From an uncultured Actinoplanes sp. (GTDB lineage Bacteria > Actinomycetota > Actinomycetes > Mycobacteriales > Micromonosporaceae), in the NCBI GenBank assembly GCA_934667465.1, contig CAKUMG010000018.1:1-20044 (forward strand): a DNA stretch of 20,044 nucleotides, in the 5' to 3' direction. The translations under genes were made by a program, and so were the position numbers. The notes beneath the pieces were generated by a model that had not been told where the DNA came from, made no database searches, and saw only the letters and a list, made by a program, of their open reading frames with translations. Positions 6,761-15,821 of the stretch are shown piece by piece (the first letter of the stretch is position 1; every line of letters starts with the position of its first letter).

Positions 6761-6960
6761 GCCGTCACTCCTTGTCCGTGCCGGCCGATGCGGCTGTCCG
6801 GCGACGCACCGATATTGACACCGCCGCGCCACCGCCGGGCCCTCCGAGTCGGAAGTTGAACTGAAACGCCGGTCCGGAAGGTCCGAGGGGGCAATGCGGC
6901 GTCGGGTGCACGGTGCGGCGGTGGCGGAGGTCGAGCCCGCGAATTGCGGCTATCTGCGAC

Positions 6961-8985
6961 TCAAGGGCGGTCCTGAAGCGGCTCGGGCAGGGGCGCGGCG
7001 TGCACCACGGACAGCCGGGAGACCGCGCGGGTCAGCACCACGTACAGCCGGTGCAGGCCCCGCGGCTCGGCGGCGACGATCTCGGCGGGCTCGATCACGA
7101 CGACGTGGTCGTACTCCAGGCCCTTGACGATGGTGGCCGGCACGACCGTGACGCGGGCCGCCGAGTCGACGTCGTCGGGGGTCGCGGTCTCCAGTCCGGC
7201 GGAGGTGAGGTGCGCGCGCAGCCGGTCCACCGCGCCGTCCGCCGCGATGACGCCGACCGAGCCCTCGTGCGCCAGCGCCGCGGTCACCTCCACCAGCATC
7301 GCGGCGTCCAGCTCCGCGGGGTCCGGCACGCCGACCACCGCCAGGTCACCGTCGCGGCGCAGCGACACCGCCTCCGGGACGTCCACATCGAGCGCGGGCA
7401 GCAGCTTGTTGGCGAGCGCGAGCACGGTCGCCGGCACCCGGAACCCCACGGTCAGCGGCACCACGGCCGCGCCGGGCTTGCCGAGGTGGGCCAGCGTGTC
7501 CTGCCAGCGGGCCGCGGCCCACGGGGCGGTGCCCTGCGCCAGGTCGCCGAGGAGCGTCACCGAGCCGTGCTCGCAGCGCCGTGCGAGGGCCCGGGCCTGC
7601 ATGGGGGAGAGGTCCTGGGCCTCGTCCACGACGACGTGACCGAAGCTGGTCCCGCGGTCCAGGAGCCCGGCGGCCTCGTCGAGGAGCAGCAGGTCGGCGG
7701 CGCTGAACCGGGCCGACCGGGGCGTCTTGGGCGCCTTGGGCCACAGCAGCGTCGCCTGCTCCTCGGGCGTGAGGAGGCCGTCGGCGGCGAGCAGCTCCGG
7801 GTCGGTGAGCACCGCCACGACCAGCGACTCCGGGGTCATCGCCGGCCAGGCGGCGTCCAGGAAGTCCCGTACCGGCGCGATCTTCGCCATCTTGCGCAGC
7901 CAGGGCTCGCCCGGCGAGTTGCCCGTGCGGTATTCCGACTGGCGTTGCAGCAGCGCGACCACCCGCGCCCGGACCCGCTCCCGGCCCACGTCGTAGGGCA
8001 GCCCCTCGCGCCGGGCCTCGTCGACGATCCGGCGCAGCGGCTCGGCGTCGATCCGCCACCGGTACGAGCCGTCGGACACCATGATCGGTTCGGCGGGCTT
8101 CGTCAGCCGCGCCCAGAGGGCCCGCTGCAGCACCTCGGCCATCCGCGGGTCGTGCTTGAGCAGCACGGCCGCGTCGCTGTCGGTGCGCTTCACCGGCACC
8201 CGGGCGATGAGGCCCTCGACCGTCGACTGCCGCGCCTCGATCTCGCCGAGGGCCGGCAGCACCGCAGCGATGTAGGAGAGGAACGCGGTGTTGGGCCCGA
8301 TCACGAGCACGCCGGACCGGCGCAGGCGCTCGCGGTGCGCGTAGAGGAGATAGGCGGCCCGGTGCAGGCCCACCGCGGTCTTCCCGGTGCCCGGCGCGCC
8401 CTGCACGCAGATAGAGTCCTCCAGCTCGGCGCGGACCAGCTCGTCCTGCTCCGGCTGGATGGTGGCGACGATGTCGCGCATCGGCCCGACGCGGGGCCGC
8501 TCGATCTCGGCGGTCAGGATGCGGCTGCCGGTGCCCAGCTCCTCGCCGCGGTCCAGGTGCTCGTCCTCGAAGCTGGTCAGCTCGCCCTTGACGAAGCCGA
8601 ACCGGCGCCGCGTGGTCACGCCGCGCGGCTCGCGCACGCTGGCCTGGTAGAACGACTCGGACAGCGGTGCGCGCCAGTCGAGGACCAGCGGTTCCCCGGC
8701 GTCGTCGGTCACGTGCCGGCGCCCGATGTGGTACGCCGCCTCGGCCACGTCGAGCTTGCCGAAGAACAGCGGCGTACCGGGGTCGTCGGCCAGCTCGGCG
8801 ACCCGCCGGGACAGCGCGCGCCCGAGCGTCTCGGCGGCGAACGCGTCCCCGGCCGTGTCGGCGGAGGAGCTGTAGAGCGCCTCGGCCCGGCCCTTCATGC
8901 GCTGCAGCGCGGCGCGGGACTCGGTCAGGTGGTGGCGTTCGGCGGCCAGGTCGTCGTCGAGGCCGGAATGGGCAGGCAGCGTCAT
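6961..8985 (-). CDS. helD: HelD-like UvrD/Rep superfamily 1 helicase (RNA polymerase-associated ATPase)
   Basis: The 674-residue product has an N-terminal helical/coiled region (about 10-66) followed by a split superfamily-1 motor. Motifs seen are Walker A GAPGTGKT (196-203), Walker B VVDEAQD (452-458), LLGDLAQGT (478-486), VGFRVP (513-518), KGLEYDHV (621-628) and YVVLTRA (648-654). Order, length and the long N-terminus match actinobacterial HelD, which binds RNA polymerase, inserts its N-terminal arm into the secondary channel and helps release stalled or drug-blocked polymerase. Some relatives (HelR) give rifamycin tolerance. I found no palindromic rifamycin-associated element upstream, so housekeeping recycling is the more likely role here (inference). 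The start is ATG 8985, with a weak AAAGG upstream. The gene is divergent from mqnA. Confidence 0.9.
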   Translation of the reverse strand: MTLPAHSGLDDDLAAERHHLTESRAALQRMKGRAEALYSSSADTAGDAFAAETLGRALSRRVAELADDPGTPLFFGKLDVAEAAYHIGRRHVTDDAGEPLVLDWRAPLSESFYQASVREPRGVTTRRRFGFVKGELTSFEDEHLDRGEELGTGSRILTAEIERPRVGPMRDIVATIQPEQDELVRAELEDSICVQGAPGTGKTAVGLHRAAYLLYAHRERLRRSGVLVIGPNTAFLSYIAAVLPALGEIEARQSTVEGLIARVPVKRTDSDAAVLLKHDPRMAEVLQRALWARLTKPAEPIMVSDGSYRWRIDAEPLRRIVDEARREGLPYDVGRERVRARVVALLQRQSEYRTGNSPGEPWLRKMAKIAPVRDFLDAAWPAMTPESLVVAVLTDPELLAADGLLTPEEQATLLWPKAPKTPRSARFSAADLLLLDEAAGLLDRGTSFGHVVVDEAQDLSPMQARALARRCEHGSVTLLGDLAQGTAPWAAARWQDTLAHLGKPGAAVVPLTVGFRVPATVLALANKLLPALDVDVPEAVSLRRDGDLAVVGVPDPAELDAAMLVEVTAALAHEGSVGVIAADGAVDRLRAHLTSAGLETATPDDVDSAARVTVVPATIVKGLEYDHVVVIEPAEIVAAEPRGLHRLYVVLTRAVSRLSVVHAAPLPEPLQDRP

Positions 8986-9107
8986 CCGAGGAACCTTTCG
9001 GCGTCGGTGGGAGGTTCGGCTGACCTGGGCCGCCCGGCGCTCCGGCAGAGGCTGCGGTGTCGGCAGTGCCCGTGAAGACGCGCGCGATCCCCGCGCGCGA
9101 ACGGTCC

Positions 9108-9113
9108 ACCCTA
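9108..9113 (-). promoter_or_regulatory. Possible -10 box for the HelD gene
   Basis: TAGGGT reads on the minus strand at 9113-9108 and fits TAnnnT. It would give a leader of about 115 bases before the HelD start. No convincing -35 box is visible. The surrounding bases are alternating GC runs that could also form weak hairpins. Confidence 0.25.
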
Positions 9114-9215
9114 CGCGCGCGGCGGACCACCGGCGACCGAATTACCGCCGGAGGCCCGACGTGAGATTGCTCCCTCCGGCCCGGTCGCGGCGCCCGGACG
9201 GCAACCCGCCGGGGA

Positions 9216-10082
<867 letters not shown>

Positions 10083-10196
10083 CCGTACGCAGCGCGGCCG
10101 CGCCCCGACTGGATCATGGCCGATCGGGGGAGGCGTCGATACGGTCCCGTCCCTTACTGTTCGCCGACCTCTCCCCGTCGTCGAAGAACGGTGACC

Positions 10197-11747
10197 ATGC
10201 GTCTGCGCACCCTGATGGGCCGGATCGGCCTGCCCGTCGTCCTCGTCTCGCTGGCCACCGCCGGCGCCGGTCTGCCGTCCTCCGCCGATCCGGGTGACGA
10301 TCCCGACTTCCCCGACTTCCCGGACTACCCGATGGTGGAGCTGGTCGTCCCGGACCGGGTCGTCGCCATCGACGGCAGGTCCAAGACGATCGACTTCGAC
10401 GTCGAGAACTTCGGCGACGAGACCGCCTCCGGCCTGGTTCTCACGTTCGGCAACGCCGCCCGCCCGATGCCCGCGAGCGTCGGCCTCACGCCGCCCGCGG
10501 GCTGCACGGTCGCCGGCTGCGAGCTGGGTGACCTGAAGGCCGGCCAGCGCAAGACGCTCAGCGTCACGTTCAAGCCGACCACCGATCTGCCCACCTTCGG
10601 GGCGACGTTCGAGCTCGGGCTGCGCGACGCGACCAGGACCTGGGAGCACGGCGCCGAGCTCACCGTCGCCCGGACCGGCTCGGGCGTCGACCTCGAGCTG
10701 GCGGCGATCGAGAACCTCGAGCTGGACCCGGGCGGGTCCGCCGGTGTGCCGATCGCGTTCACGAACAGCGGCAACAAGGCGCCCGCGGGCTACGGCCTCG
10801 TGCTGATCGGCGACCCGTTCATCGACTTCCCGATGAACTACAGCAACTGCTTCCCGATCGACGAGGAGGCGGAGGAAGACTCCGTCTACAGCAGCGGCGT
10901 CGCCTGCGCCTTCGCCGAGCCGATCGAGCCCGGTGAGACGGTCACTCTGGCGGGGAAGACGCCGGTGAAGGTGCATGTCGCCGCCGAGGCCCCCGGGCCG
11001 GACGACTACTTCGCGGGCGCCTATGTCGTCGGCCTCACCGAGAAGGACCTGGCTGAGTTGCCGGCCGGGGTGAAGGACGCCGGGGCCGCCTCGGCGCTGA
11101 AGGTGAAGCCGGTCGAGGCCCGCGCCACGATCCAGGGCCTCGACATCGACCCCACGGAACTGAACGAGTGGGACAACGGCCGCACGTTCACCGTCGCCGT
11201 GTCCCGCAACCCGGCGGACGTCGTCGCCCTGGGCGGCACCTTCGAGGGTGCGGCGGGCGACTCCCGTACGGTCGAGATCGGTCTCCGCAACGACGGCCCG
11301 GCGGCGACCCGCTCGCCGTTCCAGGGCTGGCTGCAGCTCGCCGAGATCACCATGCCGACCGGCGTCGAGGTGACGAAGGTCGACCCCGCGTGCGTCGCCG
11401 TCGAGGGCCGCTCGTACCTCTGCCTGCAGATGGAGAGCCTGCGCAAGGGTGAGAAGGCCGTCTTCTCGTTCACCGGCACGATCGAGTCGGCCGGCAAGCC
11501 GGGCTCGATCAAGGTGGACAACGGCGACCACGACCCGCGCAAGGGCAACGACAAGGCCGCCATCGCTGTCAAGCTCTCGACCGCGGGCAGCGGCGCCGGC
11601 GCGGGTGCCGACGACGATGACCCGAGCCTGCCGGTGACGGGAGCCCCCGCCGGCCTGATCGCCGCCGGTGGCGCGGTCCTGCTGGCCGGTGGCGTCGTAT
11701 CCCTGGCCTACGCCCGGCGCCGTCGCATCGTCACCGTCGTCGACTAG
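10197..11747 (+). CDS. LPXTG cell-wall-anchored surface protein with three Ig-like modules
   Basis: The 516-residue product has a signal peptide (about 1-30), a short Asp-Phe-Pro repeat (35-45), an all-beta extracellular part and a C-terminal sorting signal: LPVTG at 478-482, a hydrophobic helix (about 485-506), then RRRR. Sortase is expected to cut within LPVTG and attach the protein to peptidoglycan. The ectodomain appears to hold three CARDB/DUF11-like beta modules, each with one cysteine pair: 103/108, 218/237 and 399/409. ATG 10197 is chosen because the signal peptide begins there. The frame is open upstream to 10116 and another in-frame GTG lies at 10191. The ribosome site is weak. Role is unknown; adhesion or a structural surface function is a guess. 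A strong terminator follows directly. Confidence 0.85.
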   Translation: MRLRTLMGRIGLPVVLVSLATAGAGLPSSADPGDDPDFPDFPDYPMVELVVPDRVVAIDGRSKTIDFDVENFGDETASGLVLTFGNAARPMPASVGLTPPAGCTVAGCELGDLKAGQRKTLSVTFKPTTDLPTFGATFELGLRDATRTWEHGAELTVARTGSGVDLELAAIENLELDPGGSAGVPIAFTNSGNKAPAGYGLVLIGDPFIDFPMNYSNCFPIDEEAEEDSVYSSGVACAFAEPIEPGETVTLAGKTPVKVHVAAEAPGPDDYFAGAYVVGLTEKDLAELPAGVKDAGAASALKVKPVEARATIQGLDIDPTELNEWDNGRTFTVAVSRNPADVVALGGTFEGAAGDSRTVEIGLRNDGPAATRSPFQGWLQLAEITMPTGVEVTKVDPACVAVEGRSYLCLQMESLRKGEKAVFSFTGTIESAGKPGSIKVDNGDHDPRKGNDKAAIAVKLSTAGSGAGAGADDDDPSLPVTGAPAGLIAAGGAVLLAGGVVSLAYARRRRIVTVVD

Positions 11748-11755
11748 GGAAACAC

Positions 11756-11800
11756 ACGCGAAAGGGCCGGGTCTCGCGTGGAGACCCGGCCCTTTCGCGT
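11756..11800. terminator. Strong bidirectional terminator, 20-bp perfect stem
   Basis: Bases 11756-11775 pair perfectly with 11781-11800 around a GCGTG loop. It begins nine bases after the LPXTG-gene stop and ends six bases before the stop of the convergent glycosyltransferase gene. It therefore serves both strands. Confidence 0.9.
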
Positions 11801-11805
11801 TGCTG

Positions 11806-13056
11806 TCAGTGCTCGGAGGGCGCGGTCTCCGTCGCGTCCACGTCGGAGGCCTGCGCCTGACGCGGGATCGCGGGGGCGTCCTTGCGGCCGGCCGGGGCGG
11901 GACGCATGCCGCGCAGGGTCAGCAGGCTGGCGAACAGGCCGGAGAAGATGCCGATGACGCCCAGCGCGATGGCCGTGGCCGACGGCAGCACCAGGCGGAT
12001 CGTCCCGCGCGGGTCGAGCGCGCCGAAGTCCTGCTCACCCCAGCTGGTCAGCGCGGCGACGGTGCCCGCCAGGCCGAGCACGACGAGGGAGAGACCGATC
12101 ATGATGCAACGCTCGAACGTGAGCCACCGGGCCCACGCGTCGGGCTTGTCGTGGCGGACGAGCCCCTCGAACCTGCCGTAGATCTCGGCGAAGCCGCCGA
12201 AGAGCGTGAGCTGCGCGCCGACCAGGACCGCGATGCACGCGTAGACCAGGGCGTTGATGTCGAATTCGACCCCGCCGAGGCTGCGCGGCCCCGCCGCGAG
12301 GAAGCCCGTGCCCGCCACGCCGAGCAGCATGAGGAGAAAGCCCGGCCAGACCAGGGTCCGGCGCGGCGCGAAGACCAGCAGGAAGCGCAGGTGGCGCCAG
12401 CCGTCCCGCCAGGTGCGCAGGTGCGGCGGGCGGCTGCGGCCGTCGGGCTGCAGCGTGGTCGGCACCTCGGTCATGTCGTAGCCGCTGAGCGAGGCGCGCA
12501 CGACCAGCTCGGAGGCGAACTCCATGCCCGGCATGCGCAGGTCGAGCTCGCGGATGCGGTCGCGGTTGAAGCCGCGGATGCCGCAGTGGAAGTCGCCGAC
12601 ACCCTTGAGGCGGAAGAGCGCCCGGCCCAGCCAGGAGAGCACCGGGTTGCCCAGGTAGCGGTGCAGGAAGGGCATGGCGCCCGGGGCGATGCCGCCCTTG
12701 AAGCGGTTGCCCATGACGACGTCGTGGCCCTCGCGCAGCTTCTCGATGAAGGGGCCGAGGTTGGACAGGTCGTACGAGTCGTCCGCGTCGGCCATGATCA
12801 CATAGCGTCCGCGGGCGTGGTTGATGCCGTTGATCAGCGCGCTGCCGTAGCCGCGCTGGGGGGCGTGCACCACCCGGGCCCCGGCCGACACGGCGATCTC
12901 CTGGGAGCCGTCGGTCGAGCCGTTGTCGCTGACCAGCACTTCACCGTCCACACCCAACTCCCGCAGGGAGTCGAGCGCCTTGCGCACGCATACTTCCAGG
13001 GTCTCCGCCTCGTTCAGGCACGGAAGGAGAACGGTTACCTCGAGTTCATGAGCCAT
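11806..13056 (-). CDS. GT2 family polyprenyl-phosphate glycosyltransferase-like membrane protein
   Basis: The 416-residue product has an N-terminal GT-A domain (about 5-215) of the dolichyl-phosphate mannosyltransferase type. It shows VLLPCLNEAETL (9-20), SDNGSTDGS (43-51), the RGYGSAL loop (68-74), the DxD-type ADADDSYD (89-96) and GNRFKGG (116-122). Such enzymes move a sugar from a nucleotide donor to polyprenyl phosphate at the inner membrane face. Four hydrophobic segments follow (about 234-255, 267-288, 316-337, 355-380), then a charged tail. Its ATG (13056) lies inside the end of the upstream GT-C gene, with an 11-base overlap, so the two are probably translationally coupled. The likely division of work is that this protein makes the lipid-linked sugar and the neighbour uses it (inference). 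The sugar is unknown. Confidence 0.88.
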   Translation of the reverse strand: MAHELEVTVLLPCLNEAETLEVCVRKALDSLRELGVDGEVLVSDNGSTDGSQEIAVSAGARVVHAPQRGYGSALINGINHARGRYVIMADADDSYDLSNLGPFIEKLREGHDVVMGNRFKGGIAPGAMPFLHRYLGNPVLSWLGRALFRLKGVGDFHCGIRGFNRDRIRELDLRMPGMEFASELVVRASLSGYDMTEVPTTLQPDGRSRPPHLRTWRDGWRHLRFLLVFAPRRTLVWPGFLLMLLGVAGTGFLAAGPRSLGGVEFDINALVYACIAVLVGAQLTLFGGFAEIYGRFEGLVRHDKPDAWARWLTFERCIMIGLSLVVLGLAGTVAALTSWGEQDFGALDPRGTIRLVLPSATAIALGVIGIFSGLFASLLTLRGMRPAPAGRKDAPAIPRQAQASDVDATETAPSEH

Positions 13057-14587
13057 GATCGGCGGTAGCTTCCTCGGTCGTCGGAGAGGTGGGTGGGGGT
13101 GCGGGAGACACCGGCTCGGGCGCGGGAGCGCCGGCCGGAACGGGTTTCGGCTGCCGGGCCGCGTCGCTGATGCGCTTCACGGCGAGGGCGATGCCGACCG
13201 GGACGAACAGCACGGCGGGCGAACTGTATCGATAATCGAAGATGCTCGTCCCGACCGAGACGACGATGAGACCGAAGCCGGTGCCCACCAGCAGCAACGA
13301 GTCGGCGGCGTCGCGCCAGGGCACCCGGCGCGGCCGGAACGCGGCGGCGGTGAGGGCCAGCAGAACCCCGACAGCGTAGAGCGGGCCCGGGGTGGTCGCC
13401 ACCCGTCCGTACGCCCGCAGTTCTTCGCCCAGCGGATTCGGGACCGGAATGGTCTGTGCGGGCCACGTCATCGGCGACGGCGTCGGCAGGAAATAGGGTG
13501 CGTTGCAGTCCGCGCCGGGCATGGCCGGCGGGATCCACCTGTCCATCAGGCACTGGTTCCGCGTGCTGAGCGGCGCTTTCAGCCGCAGGTGCCAGCCGGT
13601 TTCCTCGAGCACCATTCCGGCGAAGTCCAGCGGCTGCTGCTTGATCACCGTCATGGCGAACTCGTTGAAGAACTCGTCGTGCTCGACGCCCGGATAGAGC
13701 TTGCGGGCCGGGCTGTCCGGGCTCCAGAGGAAGTTGTCGGGGCGCTCGCGCCATGAGGCGGGGATGTCGGCCGGGCAGAGCGTCCGCTGCTTCTCGGTGA
13801 GGTCGAGCGTGGCGCAGTCCGCGACGGTCATGACCCGCGCGTAGAGGAACCGGCCCTGATATTGGCCCATCGCATAGACCTGGTAGGTCTGGTGGTACCA
13901 GACCATGTAGCCGCCGAGAATCAACCCGGCGGGGACGAGGAACGCGAGGATCCGGGCCCAGCCCGCGCGCCGGACGATCAGATACAGCAGCACCAGCGCC
14001 AGGATGGGCAGGCCCACGGAGCGGCTGATCGCCGCGAACCCGAGCAGAAGGCCCGCGAACGCCGCGGCCACGGCGCCGATCTTCTCGCGCCACGCGAGCA
14101 GGAAGATCCCGGCGGCGGTGAACGCGACGTAGGTCGTCTCGGCCAGCACGAAGTGCTCGAGGGTGAGCGCCCGCGCGTCGAGCGCGATGGGCACCACCGC
14201 GAGGGCCGCCAGCCAGCGCCAGGCCCCGCGGCGGACCAGGAACGCATAGGCCCCGAGGACCATCAGCAGCCCGACGACGTGCTGCGCGACCGCGACCCGC
14301 TCGAGCGGGCCGGGCACGAACGGCTTCAGCAGGATCGAGTAGCCGAAGGGGCGGATCTCGTACGGGACGTTGGTGAACGCGCCGCGGACGTACGAGGTGC
14401 TGTCCGAGAAGTGCAGGGCGTGCGGATATGCCCTGATCATCAGCACGCGCAGCGTGAGGCCGGCCGCGAGCACGAGGAGTAACAGGGCATGCCGCCAGAG
14501 GAAGCGGAGAATACGTCCCGCGATTCCGCCGGCCCGGCTTTCGGGGGTGGCGACTTCAGCACCGCTAGTGCTGGAAAGCGACGTCAC
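13046..14587 (-). CDS. GT-C type (GT39/ArnT-like) integral membrane glycosyltransferase
   Basis: The 513-residue product has many hydrophobic helices: about 32-50, 99-117, 122-137, 148-165, 170-188, 191-206, 212-230, then a long extracytoplasmic stretch about 231-395, and 400-417, 430-447 and 455-470. The tail is Pro/Ala-rich. The first outer loop carries HFSDSTSYVRG, where Asp62 sits where GT-C enzymes keep the catalytic acid. Cys258, Cys271, Cys346 and Cys361 lie in the outer domain and may form disulfides. Enzymes of this type take a sugar from a polyprenyl-phosphate donor and add it to a protein, lipid or glycan outside the membrane. The start is GTG 14587 without a good Shine-Dalgarno sequence. 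It overlaps the GT2 gene by 11 bases. The acceptor cannot be read from the sequence. Confidence 0.8.
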   Translation of the reverse strand: MTSLSSTSGAEVATPESRAGGIAGRILRFLWRHALLLLVLAAGLTLRVLMIRAYPHALHFSDSTSYVRGAFTNVPYEIRPFGYSILLKPFVPGPLERVAVAQHVVGLLMVLGAYAFLVRRGAWRWLAALAVVPIALDARALTLEHFVLAETTYVAFTAAGIFLLAWREKIGAVAAAFAGLLLGFAAISRSVGLPILALVLLYLIVRRAGWARILAFLVPAGLILGGYMVWYHQTYQVYAMGQYQGRFLYARVMTVADCATLDLTEKQRTLCPADIPASWRERPDNFLWSPDSPARKLYPGVEHDEFFNEFAMTVIKQQPLDFAGMVLEETGWHLRLKAPLSTRNQCLMDRWIPPAMPGADCNAPYFLPTPSPMTWPAQTIPVPNPLGEELRAYGRVATTPGPLYAVGVLLALTAAAFRPRRVPWRDAADSLLLVGTGFGLIVVSVGTSIFDYRYSSPAVLFVPVGIALAVKRISDAARQPKPVPAGAPAPEPVSPAPPPTSPTTEEATADHGS

Positions 14588-14596
14588 AGTTAATCC

Positions 14597-14602
14597 ACAG
14601 TA
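14597..14602 (-). promoter_or_regulatory. Possible -10 box of the glycosyltransferase pair
   Basis: TACTGT reads on the minus strand at 14602-14597, nine bases before the GTG start at 14587, where no clear ribosome site exists. This may be a leaderless or very short-leader start. No -35 box is evident. Bases 14604-14768 upstream are less GC-rich than the genes and hold short inverted repeats such as GAGAGT/ACTCTC at 14695-14710. Confidence 0.3.
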
Positions 14603-14768
14603 GCTAGACAGGAAAGACTCGACTCACTATGCCAGTACAAGTCCACCCGTCAGGGTCCCCCGGAAAGACGAGGAGAGGTGACAACTTGGCAACAGAGAGT
14701 GGTGACTCTCACAAGAACTCACCGTTTCAGGTGCAACGTTCTCGAGTTCCCACTGTGGGTAGTGAAAA

Positions 14769-14804
14769 CATTGCATCGAGTCGATCTCTCGACTCGATGC
14801 AATG
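14769..14804 (-). terminator. Intrinsic terminator of the aldo/keto reductase gene
   Basis: A perfect 16-bp stem (14769-14784 with 14789-14804) has a 4-nt loop. On the minus strand it begins six bases after the reductase stop and is followed directly by TTTTC. It is one of the few terminators in this window with a T-run. Confidence 0.85.
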
Positions 14805-14810
14805 CCGTTC

Positions 14811-15767
14811 TCAGGCGGACAGAATCTCGTCCAATGCGGCCACATCCGGTACGCCGAGCTGCCACGCGCCGGCGGCCGCGTTCGCGCGCACCTGCTCCGG
14901 CGTGGTCGCGCCCGCGATCACGCCGGTGACCGCCGGGCGGGCGGCCAGGCCCGCGATCGCGACGTCGAGCAGCGAGTGGCCGCGCTCCTCGCCGAACGCG
15001 GTGAGCGCCTCGATGGTGTCCCAGTCCGCGCCGTCGAGCCACCGCTGGTAGCGCTCGAGCGACAGCCGCGTGCCCTCGGCCGGCTGCTGTCCGCGCCGGT
15101 ACTTGCCACTGAGCAGCCCGCTGTCGAGCGGGAAGAACGGCAGCATCCCGAGGCCGAAGCGCTCGCAGGCCGGAATGATCTCGGTCTCCACCTCGCGGTG
15201 CAGCAGGCTGTACTGGTTCTGCGCGCTGATGAACGGCGTGCGGCCGGCCGCGCGGGCGGTCCAGTCGGCGTCGGCGATCTGCCAGCCCGAGAAGTTGGAG
15301 TTGCCCAGGTAACGCACCTTGCCCGCGCGGACCAGGTCGTCGAGGGCGGAGAGCGTCTCGTCGATCGGGGTGTTCTCGTCCGGCTGGTGCAGCTGGTAGA
15401 GGTCGATGTAGTCGGTGCCGAGCCGGCGCAGCGACGCCTCCACGGCGCGGGTCACGTACCAGCGCGAACCGCGGGCGCCCCGGTCGTCGCCGTTCATGCC
15501 CTCCATGTCCATGCCGAACTTGGTGGCCAGCACGACCTGGTCGCGGCGGCCCTTCAGGGCAGCGCCCAGCAGCTCCTCGGAGCCGCCGTGCGGCGTGCCG
15601 TAGATGTCGGCGGTGTCGAACAGGGTGATCCCCGCGTCGATCGCGGCGTCCACGACGGCCCGGGTCCCGTCCCCGTCGAGCTTGCGGCCGAAGTTGTTGC
15701 AGCCGATCCCGACGACGGACACGACCAGCCCGGAGTCGCCGAGGCGGCGGTAGCTCATCTCACTCAT
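14811..15767 (-). CDS. Aldo/keto reductase
   Basis: The 318-residue cytoplasmic enzyme has a (beta/alpha)8 barrel and is expected to reduce aldehydes or ketones with NADPH. The catalytic tetrad is visible: Asp51 and Tyr56 (FDTADIYG), Lys83 (ATKFG) and His127 (LYQLHQPD). LRRLGTDYIDLYQLH (113-127), VRYLGNSNFSGWQI and the C-terminal VIAGATTPEQV (cofactor-phosphate site) are typical of the AKR group that includes YghZ- and voltage-channel beta-subunit-like proteins. Length is normal. The start is ATG 15767; a second Met at residue 4 is possible. A -10 hexamer six bases upstream and the lack of a ribosome site suggest a leaderless mRNA. The gene is flanked by its own terminator and by that of the glucanase gene, so it is monocistronic. 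The substrate is unknown. Confidence 0.93.
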   Translation of the reverse strand: MSEMSYRRLGDSGLVVSVVGIGCNNFGRKLDGDGTRAVVDAAIDAGITLFDTADIYGTPHGGSEELLGAALKGRRDQVVLATKFGMDMEGMNGDDRGARGSRWYVTRAVEASLRRLGTDYIDLYQLHQPDENTPIDETLSALDDLVRAGKVRYLGNSNFSGWQIADADWTARAAGRTPFISAQNQYSLLHREVETEIIPACERFGLGMLPFFPLDSGLLSGKYRRGQQPAEGTRLSLERYQRWLDGADWDTIEALTAFGEERGHSLLDVAIAGLAARPAVTGVIAGATTPEQVRANAAAGAWQLGVPDVAALDEILSA

Positions 15768-15773
15768 GATCCG

Positions 15774-15779
15774 ACCCTA
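15774..15779 (-). promoter_or_regulatory. -10 box for leaderless aldo/keto reductase transcription
   Basis: TAGGGT reads on the minus strand at 15779-15774, six bases before the ATG at 15767, with no Shine-Dalgarno sequence between. The -35 position would fall inside the terminator hairpin of the upstream glucanase gene (15783-15811). Confidence 0.5.
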
Positions 15780-15782
15780 TGC

Positions 15783-15811
15783 CGGTGCCGGGGGCTCGGC
15801 CCCCGGCACCG
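15783..15811 (-). terminator. Hairpin terminator of the glucanase gene
   Basis: A perfect 13-bp, nearly all-GC stem (15783-15795 with 15799-15811) has a three-base loop and begins 11 bases after the glucanase stop. There is no T-run. It stands only three bases from the -10 box of the next gene. Confidence 0.75.
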
Positions 15812-15821
15812 CGTCGAAGGG

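Noticed and set aside
14678..14929. A small plus-strand ORF starting GTG after GAGGAG, in the less GC-rich gap
   Set aside because: The purine-rich block is only two bases from the GTG, codon use is not GC-biased at third positions, and it runs through the reductase terminator and coding region, becoming Arg-rich there.
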